The notes: generated by a model not told the origin, from the sequence alone. Shown: positions 1-6,722, numbered from the stretch's first letter. The stretch: 8,811 nucleotides of DNA from Saprospiraceae bacterium (GCA_020436865.1 JAGQXA010000606.1:1-8811); one strand, 5' to 3'. A program made the numbers and translations.

Positions 1-2007
1 ACGGCTGCTCAGTATTTGTCCGGTTGCTGCGACTATCTGCACTTGCAGTTGCGCCGCTTCCGGAGCATCGAGTACGAGGTTCAGTTGTTCGGTAGCCGGG
101 TTCGGGAACAGGGCCAACGACTGCCGGGCCAGCTGTTCGAGGATACCGGTCGTGATCCCCTCTTCCGTCACTTCGAAATGCACCTGCGCAGTCGGGTTAT
201 CCGGCCCGATCGTCACCCAGGTAATCCCCTGCTCGAGGCCCACAACCTCCACGATCACCTGATAGGTGCCCCAGGCCAGGTTATCGAAACCGAATTCGCC
301 GTTCGCATCGGTCGCCGTATGGGCGATCGGATCGTCGAACTCATTGAGCAGCAGGATCGAGATCCCTTCCAGCGGACTGCTGCCTCCTGATTGTCCGGCT
401 TCTTCGTTGCCGCCGCCAAAATTGGCGCCGTCATCGACCGAGCCGCCGATGAAGCCCGGGCCTCCGGGATTATTGCCCTGTACCAGGAACACGTCGAAGC
501 CGGCCACGCCGACATAGGGTACGGTAATGCTCGCGGCATTATTCCAGAAGAGTTCGCTCACATAGTAGGTCGGCAGATTCGTGGCATACCCGGGAGAGCT
601 CGGATCGAGCGCCACTTTCACCAGGTAGTCGCCGGCCGGCACATCGCCGAAGTCATAGCCGCTGAATCCGAAGGGGGTGTTCTGCAGCGGTACGGTGTCG
701 ATGGCGGTCAGCGTACCGGCCATCGGATCGTACACGATGAGATAGGCCAATCCGACCAGGGGTATGTTGTTGATGGTGTCGCCCGGCCAAACGATGCCGG
801 AGACCTGGTATTGATCGATCAAGGCCAGCGTCAGGCAATCCTCGGCCTCACAGCCGTTGGCATCGGTGACGGTTACACAGTACGTGCCGGAACTGTTCAC
901 AAAGATGTTCGCAGTCGTCTCCCCTGTGCTCCACAGGTAGGTAAAGGGAGGAGCGCCGTTGGGCGCAACGCCCACCTGATAACCCGTGGAACCTTGCACC
1001 GGAAAGGAGTACAGGCTCACGCTGCAGGTAGTATCGGGATCGAATACCAGACAGTCGGTCGAGGTGCAACCCTCGGCATCGGTCAGCGTGGCGCAATAGG
1101 TGCCGCCCAGCAACGGCACGATGCTGTCGCCCACCGCGCCGTTACTCCAAACGATCGTATAGGGCATGGCGCCGTAGCCGACCGCCTCGATGAACGGTCC
1201 CACCTGCACCAGGAACAGGGAACAGCTATCGCCTCCCATCGGATCGTACACATAGCAATCGCTGGAGGTACAGCCGCTGGCGTCGGTGATGGTCACACAG
1301 TAGGTGCCGCTGGCGTTAGGCTGAATGACCTGGGTGGTCTGACCGGTATTCCAGAGATAGGAAAAAGGCGCCTGCCCGCTGGCCACCGCCGTGAGCGGCC
1401 CGGCGGGATTATTTTGGATCGTCACGTCGCAGCCGCCTCCTGTGCCGATCACTACCGTAACGCAATCCGAGCTTTCACAGCCCGTGTTGTCGGTGATGGT
1501 CACGCAATAGGTGCCGGAGGTGTCGACGGTGATGGTCTGGGTGGTTTCCCCGGTCGACCAGGAATAGGTGAAGGGAGCTGCACCGGTCGCATTGGCCGCG
1601 AGGTTGTACAGGATCGTGCCCGGAACCTGCGTGGCAGTCACCGCTACATCACAAGCGCCGTTGGCGCAGTAGACGAAGTCGGCGGTAAAATCGGTACTGC
1701 CGGGATTCCAGGCGAACATTTGAGTGAGATAGTTGCCGTTACAGTCGACCATGGTCACCCAGAAGACCCCCTGGGTCAAAAAGGTCGGCACCTGAAAGGA
1801 GTCGCTGTAATCGCCGTTGACGTCGGTCTGTACTACATTGGAATAAACCCCTCCTGTCGGGAAGGAATCGGTGTAGATCATGATGTCTACATTGGCCACG
1901 CCTGTTCCCATCGGGTCGGTGACGGTGCCCGACACATTGATGGTGAGCTGCGCCGAGAGGGCGCCGGCAGCCAGGATCAGCAGAAATGCGGTAAAGAAGT
2001 TTTTCAT
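1..2007 (-). CDS. T9SS-secreted multidomain surface protein with four Cys-rich SprB/PKD-like repeats (3' end beyond window)
   Basis: The reading frame is open for 669 codons from the ATG at 2005-2007 to the left edge, so the C-terminus is missing. Residues 1-19 form a signal peptide (MKNFF, then a hydrophobic run to LSA, with Q20 as likely mature start). Residues 25 to about 110 resemble a carboxypeptidase-regulatory-like beta domain (VSGTV..., DVNGDY). Residues 119-396 hold four repeats of about 66-74 residues, each with PF/PY-Y/I-x-W, then GTYC, GC and DC cysteines. Two further beta domains follow (about 399-505, starting YQVSGIV, and about 517-625, with TDANGEFGF). Residues 633-646, LFPNPATEQLNLVL, are the start of a T9SS type A sorting domain, whose last roughly 40 residues should lie just outside. 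By family knowledge such proteins cross the outer membrane through T9SS and are anchored or released at the surface. An adhesin or matrix role is inferred; no enzyme domain is visible. It is divergent from rarA. Confidence 0.93.
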   Translation of the reverse strand, partial: MKNFFTAFLLILAAGALSAQLTINVSGTVTDPMGTGVANVDIMIYTDSFPTGGVYSNVVQTDVNGDYSDSFQVPTFLTQGVFWVTMVDCNGNYLTQMFAWNPGSTDFTADFVYCANGACDVAVTATQVPGTILYNLAANATGAAPFTYSWSTGETTQTITVDTSGTYCVTITDNTGCESSDCVTVVIGTGGGCDVTIQNNPAGPLTAVASGQAPFSYLWNTGQTTQVIQPNASGTYCVTITDASGCTSSDCYVYDPMGGDSCSLFLVQVGPFIEAVGYGAMPYTIVWSNGAVGDSIVPLLGGTYCATLTDAEGCTSTDCLVFDPDTTCSVSLYSFPVQGSTGYQVGVAPNGAPPFTYLWSTGETTANIFVNSSGTYCVTVTDANGCEAEDCLTLALIDQYQVSGIVWPGDTINNIPLVGLAYLIVYDPMAGTLTAIDTVPLQNTPFGFSGYDFGDVPAGDYLVKVALDPSSPGYATNLPTYYVSELFWNNAASITVPYVGVAGFDVFLVQGNNPGGPGFIGGSVDDGANFGGGNEEAGQSGGSSPLEGISILLLNEFDDPIAHTATDANGEFGFDNLAWGTYQVIVEVVGLEQGITWVTIGPDNPTAQVHFEVTEEGITTGILEQLARQSLALFPNPATEQLNLVLDAPEAAQLQVQIVAATGQILSSR
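820..1653 (-). repeat. Four tandem protein repeats (about 66-74 aa) inside the surface-protein gene
   Basis: The units, in gene order, start with a cysteine at residues 119, 193, 262 and 328 (DNA about 1653-1441, 1431-1240, 1224-1036 and 1026-820). Each carries four cysteines in the order C...GTYC...GC...DC and a central WSTG/WNTG/WSNG turn. Units 1, 2 and 4 are close to each other. Unit 3 is the most divergent (PYTIVWSNG, then LLGGTYCATLTD). The layout matches the SprB-type repeats common in Bacteroidota gliding and adhesion proteins. Disulfide pairing is inferred from the even cysteine count and the exported location. Confidence 0.85.
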
Positions 2008-2128
2008 CCTTGTTGTTTTTGGTAAAAAGGTTTTTCGCCCCCGTACACGCAGTAAAGTTGGCGGGGGTTGGGTAAATGGCCAAAAAAAATCTATTTTTTT
2101 CGGAAAATTCACCCGGATCCCAACGACT
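2008..2128. promoter_or_regulatory. Divergent intergenic region between the surface-protein gene and rarA
   Basis: This 121-bp gap must hold the start signals of both flanking genes. It contains a perfect A/T palindrome: AAAAAAAT at 2083-2090, CT, then ATTTTTTT at 2093-2100. It also contains a GC-rich inverted repeat, CCCCCG at 2038-2043 and CGGGGG at 2062-2067, with an 18-nt spacer. No full TAnnTTTG element was found on either strand; the nearest plus-strand match is TATTTTTT at 2092-2099, which lacks the final G. Neither start codon has a properly spaced Shine-Dalgarno sequence, as is usual in Bacteroidota. Confidence 0.5.
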
Positions 2129-3400
2129 ATGCAACCACTTGCAGAACGAATGCGTCCGCGCACCCTCGACGATTACGTAGGTCAGCAGCACCTGGTAGGC
2201 CCAAAGGCCGTTTTGCGCAAGGCCATCGAAAGCGGCCAGATCCCGTCTTTCATACTCTGGGGGCCGCCCGGAGTGGGCAAGACCACCCTGGCCGGCATCA
2301 TTGCGCAGACCCTGCAGCGCCCCTTCTTCAGCCTGAGCGCCATCAATTCGGGGGTCAAGGACATCCGCGACACCATCGATAAGGCGGAGAAACAGCAGTT
2401 CTTCCACCGCCCCAATCCCATCTTGTTCATCGACGAGATCCACCGCTTCAGCAAGTCGCAGCAGGATGCCTTGCTCGGCGCGGTCGAAAAAGGGATCATT
2501 ACCCTGATCGGCGCCACGACGGAAAACCCCTCCTTTGAGGTTATCTCCGCCCTGCTGTCGCGCTGTCAGGTGTACGTGCTGCAACCGCTCGACAAGGAAG
2601 TACTGATCGGATTGGTCGAAAAGGCCCTGGCGACCGACGAAGTGCTGAAAACGCGCACGATCGAGTTGGTGGAAACCGAGGCCCTGCTCCAGCTTTCCGG
2701 TGGCGATGCACGCAAGCTCTACAACATCCTTGAACTGGTCGCCCAGGCAGAGCCGGGTGAAGAGGTCCGGATCACCGATGAGTTGGTCAAGGACAAGGTG
2801 CAACAGAACCTGGCCCTTTACGACAAAGGCGGTGAACAACACTACGACATTGCCTCCGCCTTCATCAAATCGATCCGGGGCAGCGATCCGAACGGCGCCG
2901 TGTATTGGCTCGGACGAATGGTCGAAGGCGGCGAAGACGTCAAGTTCATCGCCCGCCGTATGATCATCGCCGCGGCAGAAGACATCGGACTGGCAAATCC
3001 TAACGCCTTATTGATGGCTACGACGGCCCTACAGGCCGTACAGGCCGTAGGCTGGCCGGAGTCGCGGATCATCCTCTCGCAAGCCGCCATCTATCTGGCC
3101 ACCTCGCCGAAAAGTAATTCTGCCTACCTGGCCATCAAGAAGGCGCAGGACCTGGTACGCGAAACCGGGGATCAACCCGTACCGCTACACCTTCGCAACG
3201 CCCCCACCCGACTGATGAAACAGCTCGGTTATGGCGACGACTACCGCTATGCCCACGATTTTCCCGGTAATTTCGTGGAACAGGAGTTCCTGCCGGAAAC
3301 ACTCTCGGCGCGGAAACTATATGAGCCGGGCAAGAATCCTACGGAAGAGAAGGTCAGACAACAACTCCGTACGAACTGGAAGGGGAAGTATGGGTACTAG
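2129..3400 (+). CDS. rarA: RarA (MgsA/YcaJ) AAA+ ATPase, replication-associated recombination protein A
   Basis: This 423-residue protein matches the family's usual length. It has an N-terminal AAA+ module: Walker A GPPGVGKT at 45-52, Walker B LFIDEIHRF at 99-107, sensor 1 GATTENPSF at 128-136, a probable arginine finger R145 (LLSRC) and sensor 2 GGDARK at 191-196. The rest is the clamp-loader-like helical and MgsA C-terminal region, including the RGSDPNGAVYWL and AAEDIGLANP stretches typical of RarA. By family knowledge, RarA is a tetrameric cytoplasmic ATPase acting at stalled replication forks with SSB and RecA. The frame stays open upstream to an ATG at 1880, but that start would run 128 bp into the divergent gene and adds unrelated sequence. 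The start at 2129, reading MQPLAERMRP, fits the family. The gene stands alone between a divergent and a convergent neighbour. Confidence 0.97.
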   Translation: MQPLAERMRPRTLDDYVGQQHLVGPKAVLRKAIESGQIPSFILWGPPGVGKTTLAGIIAQTLQRPFFSLSAINSGVKDIRDTIDKAEKQQFFHRPNPILFIDEIHRFSKSQQDALLGAVEKGIITLIGATTENPSFEVISALLSRCQVYVLQPLDKEVLIGLVEKALATDEVLKTRTIELVETEALLQLSGGDARKLYNILELVAQAEPGEEVRITDELVKDKVQQNLALYDKGGEQHYDIASAFIKSIRGSDPNGAVYWLGRMVEGGEDVKFIARRMIIAAAEDIGLANPNALLMATTALQAVQAVGWPESRIILSQAAIYLATSPKSNSAYLAIKKAQDLVRETGDQPVPLHLRNAPTRLMKQLGYGDDYRYAHDFPGNFVEQEFLPETLSARKLYEPGKNPTEEKVRQQLRTNWKGKYGY

Positions 3401-3418
3401 ATGCTGGAATCCAGCATC
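3400..3418. terminator. Hairpin in the 25-bp gap between convergent rarA and the barrel gene
   Basis: GATGCTGGA at 3400-3408 and TCCAGCATC at 3410-3418 are perfect inverted arms around A3409, realistically an 8-bp stem with loop AAT. It begins on the last base of the rarA stop codon and ends 7 bp before the complement of the barrel gene's stop. Its position suits a shared bidirectional terminator. Neither side has a clear T-run, so the mechanism is uncertain. It is followed by CCAGTATTC, so the gap also contains two copies of a 7-bp unit, ATCCAGC and ATCCAGT. Confidence 0.55.
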
Positions 3419-3425
3419 CAGTATT

Positions 3426-4052
3426 CTATTTGCTGAGCGGGACCATCAGTCCGGCCGAAAGCAGGAGGCCCCGGTTCTTGACCGTCGCCTCGCCTTCTTC
3501 CGCATTGAGGTTTAGCAAGCCTAATACATAGCGCAGATCGGCAAAAAAGACGAGATCATCCTGGGGAATGCGGACGCCGGCGCCAAGGCCGATACCGAGG
3601 TCCAAGGTTTCGGTCTCGTCTTTGATATCGAATTCTCCGCCGCCGGGAACTTCGACTTTTGCCGCCAGCAAAAGGCTAACGCTGGGTCCGGCCAACGCAT
3701 AGGGTTGGATCTCCCCTTCGTCCGTGAACTTATACACGAGCAGTAGCGGGAGATCGAGGTAGGTGACCTTGAACTGGACCTCATCTCCGGATTCTTTGAT
3801 CTTGGTGCCTTTCCGGGTCACCATCGGCTGAGCCTGAAATTCGAGGCCACCGGCAAGCGGGGTGTTCACGACCCCTCCGATGGCAAATCCGAGTAGCATG
3901 CTGTATTCTTCGGAGCTCGGTTCCGGATCAACATGGACGGTACCGAGATTCAGTCCGAACTGGCCGCCGACCAGTAATTGGCCTTTCAGCGGGAGGGCAA
4001 AAAACGCTACGGCCGACAGGACGAGCGCGATCGATCTGGTGGAGGTATTCAT
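3426..4052 (-). CDS. Outer-membrane beta-barrel protein, PorT-like / OMP_b-brl_2 class
   Basis: This 208-residue protein has a signal peptide (residues 1-24, hydrophobic core IALVLSAVAFFAL, cleavage likely before Q25) and then alternating polar/hydrophobic strands rich in Gly and aromatic residues. Recognisable barrel segments are GGQFGLNLG (29-37), YLDLPLLLVYKF (98-109), a following YALAGPSVSLLL strand, a LGIGLGAGVRI strand, FFADLRYVLGLLNL, and a last strand ending LLLSAGLMVPL close to the C-terminus. These are typical of the small eight-strand-type barrels annotated in Bacteroidota as PorT-family or porin-family proteins. The specific role is unknown; despite the family name it need not be the T9SS component PorT. 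A promoter -7 element and a palindrome lie upstream (4102-4134), suggesting independent, possibly regulated, transcription. Confidence 0.85.
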   Translation of the reverse strand: MNTSTRSIALVLSAVAFFALPLKGQLLVGGQFGLNLGTVHVDPEPSSEEYSMLLGFAIGGVVNTPLAGGLEFQAQPMVTRKGTKIKESGDEVQFKVTYLDLPLLLVYKFTDEGEIQPYALAGPSVSLLLAAKVEVPGGGEFDIKDETETLDLGIGLGAGVRIPQDDLVFFADLRYVLGLLNLNAEEGEATVKNRGLLLSAGLMVPLSK

Positions 4053-4101
4053 ATGTTGGCAATTTGGTGACGTTGGCGATCTTCCAAATTACCCAATTTT
4101 T

Positions 4102-4125
4102 GCCGTTTCATGGCCATTAAACGGC
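4102..4125. promoter_or_regulatory. Near-perfect 24-bp palindrome, operator-like, at the predicted transcription start of the barrel gene
   Basis: The half-sites GCCGTTTCATGG (4102-4113) and CCATTAAACGGC (4114-4125) are reverse complements at 11 of 12 positions. The site starts 1 nt downstream of the -7 element on the minus strand, so a start point 4-8 nt beyond that element would fall inside it. It could bind a dimeric regulator or form a hairpin at the 5' end of the transcript. A second inverted pair, AATTTGG at 4061-4067 and CCAAATT at 4084-4090, lies in the leader and ends 8 nt before the start codon. Confidence 0.5.
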
Positions 4126-4126
4126 G

Positions 4127-4134
4127 CAAAAATA
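4127..4134 (-). promoter_or_regulatory. Promoter -7 element (TATTTTTG) of the barrel gene
   Basis: On the minus strand this reads TATTTTTG, a perfect match to the Bacteroidota sigma-AB -7 consensus TAnnTTTG. It lies 74 bp upstream of the barrel start codon. No TTTG/TTG -33 element is present at the usual 19-23 nt spacing, because that position is occupied by the heptamer array at 4135-4183. Confidence 0.5.
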
Positions 4135-4183
4135 CATCCATACCCATGTCCCATCATCTCATATCCCATATCTCACATCCCCC
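4135..4183 (-). repeat. Intergenic heptamer array, copy 1 (degenerate GATRTGR-type units)
   Basis: Read on the minus strand, the 49 bp directly after the stop codon of the CotH-like gene parse as GGGGGAT, GTGAGAT, ATGGGAT, ATGAGATG, ATGGGAC, ATGGGT and ATGGATG. These are units of 7, 7, 7, 8, 7, 6 and 7 nt. The array begins at the base after the stop codon and ends at the base before the -7 element TATTTTTG. Its first 29 nt match copy 2 (from 8347, plus strand) at 27 positions; both differences are A/G transitions. Confidence 0.85.
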
Positions 4184-5182
4184 TCAAAGCAACCCCCGCA
4201 CATCCCGGGTAAAAAAGGATTCCAGGTAATCGATACAGTCGTTGCGCGAATCGCGGCTGATCTGATCCATGCTATTGATCAGGCGCACGAACTCCTGCTT
4301 ACGGGACACAAAGCGCTGACAGGCGTCGCGCAGTTCCTCCTGTTGCGGAGAGGGGCCGACCAGGATGCGTTCCCGGACGGAGGACTGATCGAGGTTCGGA
4401 TTCGGCAGGGCGTAGTAGGCATTGACGAAGCCGGAAAAGTCGAAATCATAGGGAACCACCACTACCGCTCCGGAGTCGTTCAGGCGGATCGATTTGACGT
4501 TCCGCAAGGAGGGAAGGTCCCAATCGGCATTCCCGATCATAAATTGGAACAACTGCAGGGTGGCGGCATTCTCGGCCGGCAACTGGTCGAAATGCAGCCC
4601 ATAACAATCGCACTCCTCGCCACCGATGCGTTCGGCCAGTTCATCGGTATCTTCCAGAATAAAGCCCCAGCGAACGAGTTGCCGGCTCTTCTTTTCGGAA
4701 TCCTGGTAGGTGATCTGTACCAACTGCACCCGATAGCTGTTGGGGGTCAGTTCGTTGAGAAAACGGTAGGTCAGATACTCCCGCAGCACGTAATCGCGTC
4801 CGTAGGCGCGGTCGTCGAGGCAGTGGGTCACGAGTTTCAGTTTGTTGTGCTCGTCATACCCGCGCCGTTCCAGTTCCTCTTTGGAGAATTTCAGACGCAA
4901 AGGAGGGAAATCGCAGTTCTCCAGGCGGAACTTTCCGCGGGCCTTCACTTCCAGGAGCCACTCGCGCTCGGTTCCCTCGCGATCCTGGTAGCGCAGCACG
5001 GCAGTCTGGTACTCGCGAAGCTCCGCATCGTCGCGGATCTGGCGCAGGTCAAATTCGAGGGTAACCTTCAAGACCTCGGCGTAGTGCAGTTCGTCGAAAA
5101 TAGTGTGGGAAAATGCCGGCAGAGACCACAGTAAAGCCAAGACAAAGGCTACTGCAGCGGCGGCTGACAGTCGGGTGATCAT
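4184..5182 (-). CDS. Secreted protein distantly resembling CotH-type kinases; function unknown
   Basis: This protein has 332 residues, with a signal peptide in residues 1-25 (hydrophobic AAAAVAFVLALLWSLPAFS, mature start near H26). Conserved-looking blocks are VKARGKFR (79-86), CDFPPLRLKF (90-99), KLKLVTHC (114-121), VLREYLTYR (132-140), GFILEDTDELAER (173-185), GNADWDLP (217-224) and VPYDFDFSG (243-251). The order of a basic RG(K/N) strand, an Asn/Asp-rich GNADW loop and a later PYDFD loop recalls the catalytic and metal-binding Asp layout of CotH/HipA-like kinases. I recognise the family only as a Bacteroidota hypothetical protein. The extracytoplasmic location is inferred from the signal peptide; phosphotransfer is a hypothesis. 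Six cysteines lie in the mature part. There is a good promoter upstream (5234-5267), and a heptamer array begins directly at the stop codon. Confidence 0.8.
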   Translation of the reverse strand: MITRLSAAAAVAFVLALLWSLPAFSHTIFDELHYAEVLKVTLEFDLRQIRDDAELREYQTAVLRYQDREGTEREWLLEVKARGKFRLENCDFPPLRLKFSKEELERRGYDEHNKLKLVTHCLDDRAYGRDYVLREYLTYRFLNELTPNSYRVQLVQITYQDSEKKSRQLVRWGFILEDTDELAERIGGEECDCYGLHFDQLPAENAATLQLFQFMIGNADWDLPSLRNVKSIRLNDSGAVVVVPYDFDFSGFVNAYYALPNPNLDQSSVRERILVGPSPQQEELRDACQRFVSRKQEFVRLINSMDQISRDSRNDCIDYLESFFTRDVRGLL

Positions 5183-5449
5183 GGTCAGGTGATTTTATTA
5201 TAACAGTCGGTCCGGGAGTTCCTCCGGCAAGGCCAAAGTTAGCCGGCCGAACAGGAAAAAAGACAAAAGTTCGACAAACGGCCACTTTCGCCGGAGAACG
5301 ATCCCCCGGTATTCTACGTTTCCAAAGACAAGGCCCGGCAATGAAAGGATGCAGGAAGAGCGAAAGCAATAATTTTCTTACCTTCATCGCTTTGGCAATC
5401 ATCACCCGACACACAGATAGAACTCGATTTGTCTTCTTAATCGTGAACC
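5183..5449. other. Divergent intergenic region, CotH-like gene / alkaline phosphatase
   Basis: These 267 bp hold the minus-strand promoter at 5234-5267 and otherwise no gene I can support. A reading frame starting at 5341 (MKGCRKS...) runs out of frame into the phosphatase gene and looks like a shadow. For the plus strand only imperfect -7 matches are seen, TCGATTTG at 5424-5431 and TACGTTTC at 5315-5322, neither with a well-spaced -33 element. The phosphatase promoter is therefore not located. No Pho-box-like direct repeat was recognised. Confidence 0.5.
5234..5267 (-). promoter_or_regulatory. Sigma-AB-type promoter for the CotH-like gene
   Basis: On the minus strand, TTTG (5267-5264, the -33 element) is followed after 22 nt by TAACTTTG (5241-5234), a perfect TAnnTTTG -7 element. 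The spacing falls in the usual range of about 19-23 nt. The predicted start point near 5228 gives a leader of about 45 nt before the ATG at 5182. Confidence 0.65.
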
Positions 5450-6625
5450 ATGATCGTTGTGCGATTCCTCAAGCGAATGGCGATCGGTTTGGCCATTGGC
5501 GGGATCTTGTGGGGCGGGGCGATGACCTGCAATCCATCCGACCTGCCTCGGGCCGGAGCGTCGGCTCATTCCTGGGCCAAGGAGCCCAAGAACATCATCC
5601 TTTTGATCGGCGACGGCATGGGCCTGGCGCAGATCAGCGCATCCTTGTATAGCTCCGACAACCGGTCCGTTTTCGAGTCTTTTCCGGTGATCGGCTTTCA
5701 CAAGTCGTTCAGCGCATCCGATCTGATCACTGACTCGGCAGCCGGCGCTACCGCTTTTGCCTGTGGGATCAAGACCTACAATAACGCCATCGGCCTAAGC
5801 GCCGATACGCTGCCTTGTTATACGATCCTCGAAGAAGCCGAAGAGCATGGATTGGCAACCGGTCTGGTTGCCACCTCCAGCATCACCCACGCCACCCCGG
5901 CGGCCTTCATCGCCCACCAGCCCTTCCGCACGATGTACGAAGACATCGCCGCCGACTTCCTGCAAACGGAGATCGACCTGTTCATCGGTGGCGGCAAGAA
6001 GTATTTCGACCGCCGGCAATCCGATGAACGCGATCTGATCGCCGAACTACGGTCAAAGGGCTACACCGTCAACGATTATTTCTACAGCGACCTCTCCCTA
6101 TACTCCAAGTTCGATCCTTCGAAAAACTTCGTCTTTTTCACCTCCGACGACAAGCCGGTACTGGCCATGCAGGGACGAAATTACCTTCCCCTCGCCGCCA
6201 AGTTGGCGCCTCCGTTCCTGCGCGAGCGCAGCAAAAAAGGGTTCTTCCTGATGATGGAAGGCAGCCAGATCGACTGGCAATGTCATGCCAATAACGGCTA
6301 TTCGCTGCTCCCGGAGATGAAGGATTTCGAGGATGCCGTCGCCAATGTCCTGCGTTTTGCCCTGGAAGATCGCGAAACCCTGGTGATCGTAACGGCCGAC
6401 CACGAAACGGGCGGACTGGCCATTAACCCGGGTTCCAAGCTCAACAAGCTCGATCTGGCGTTCACGACCAACGGCCATACCGCCGCCCTGATCCCGGTCT
6501 TCGCCCTGGGACCCGGCGCCGAGGCCTTTAGCGGCATCTACGAGAACACGGCCCTGTATCGCAAAATGCGAGAAGCCTTCGGTTGGGCGACAATAGCGGC
6601 GCCTCCTACGACCGGCATGAACTGA
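5450..6625 (+). CDS. PhoA-type alkaline phosphatase
   Basis: This 391-residue protein is a secreted metal-dependent phosphomonoesterase. The N-terminus (residues 5-26, RFLKRMAIGLAIGGILWGG) is a signal peptide or anchor. The AMTC at 24-27 is not a proper lipobox. Active-site motifs are all present in order: GDGMG (54-58, metal ligand D55), DSAAGAT (95-101, nucleophile S96), THATP (146-150, H147 and T149), MEGSQID (269-275, E270 and D275), H279, TADHETGG (315-322, D317 and H318) and NGHTAA (341-346, H343). Aligned by motif to E. coli PhoA, position 153 is His and 328 is Trp (H147 and W276). To my recollection the cold-adapted TAB5 enzyme has the same pair. The role is phosphate release from organic esters in the periplasm or outside. 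No T9SS sorting domain is visible. A terminator-like hairpin follows 5 nt after the stop. Confidence 0.95.
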   Translation: MIVVRFLKRMAIGLAIGGILWGGAMTCNPSDLPRAGASAHSWAKEPKNIILLIGDGMGLAQISASLYSSDNRSVFESFPVIGFHKSFSASDLITDSAAGATAFACGIKTYNNAIGLSADTLPCYTILEEAEEHGLATGLVATSSITHATPAAFIAHQPFRTMYEDIAADFLQTEIDLFIGGGKKYFDRRQSDERDLIAELRSKGYTVNDYFYSDLSLYSKFDPSKNFVFFTSDDKPVLAMQGRNYLPLAAKLAPPFLRERSKKGFFLMMEGSQIDWQCHANNGYSLLPEMKDFEDAVANVLRFALEDRETLVIVTADHETGGLAINPGSKLNKLDLAFTTNGHTAALIPVFALGPGAEAFSGIYENTALYRKMREAFGWATIAAPPTTGMN

Positions 6626-6630
6626 GGACT

Positions 6631-6648
6631 AAAAAGCACGCTTTTTTT
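6631..6648 (+). terminator. Probable intrinsic terminator after the alkaline phosphatase gene
   Basis: AAAAAGC (6631-6637) and GCTTTTT (6640-6646) form a short hairpin whose 3' arm lies in a run of seven T (6642-6648), starting 5 nt after the stop codon. The stem is A/T-rich and weak. A second small hairpin, GGCAA-CTTT-TTGCC at 6659-6672, follows 10 nt later and may assist. Confidence 0.5.
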
Positions 6649-6722
6649 GTCGCCCCCTGGCAACTTTTTGCCGCCCCGGTCGTTTTTCCCCTCGGCGCTC
6701 CAACCTTTTCTGCTATTTGCTG

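Noticed and set aside
391..2025. A 544-codon plus-strand open frame covering most of the first gene
   Set aside because: It is antisense to the T9SS surface-protein gene, whose minus-strand frame has a signal peptide, repeats and a sorting motif. The plus-strand translation shows no recognisable domain and is explained by GC-rich complementary codons.
1880..2128. N-terminal extension of rarA to the ATG at 1880
   Set aside because: It would overlap the divergent gene's signal-peptide region by 128 bp, and the added residues do not resemble the RarA N-terminus.
1739..2842. A 367-codon minus-strand open frame
   Set aside because: It spans the divergent gap and is antisense to rarA; its product has no domain and conflicts with two well-supported genes.
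4135..4183. CRISPR or insertion-sequence remnant
   Set aside because: There are no spacers of typical length, no long direct repeats, no terminal inverted repeats and no cas or transposase gene nearby; the units are simple 7-bp tandems.
4343..5134. A 263-codon plus-strand open frame
   Set aside because: It is antisense to the CotH-like gene, which has a signal peptide, conserved blocks and a good promoter.
5391..5431. TTTG at 5391 with TCGATTTG at 5424 as a promoter for the alkaline phosphatase
   Set aside because: The spacer is 29 nt, too long for the usual range, and the -7 element has a mismatch in the conserved TA.
5341..5652. Small plus-strand open frame starting MKGCRKS
   Set aside because: It overlaps the alkaline phosphatase signal and GDGMG region out of frame and has no recognisable content after the first residues.
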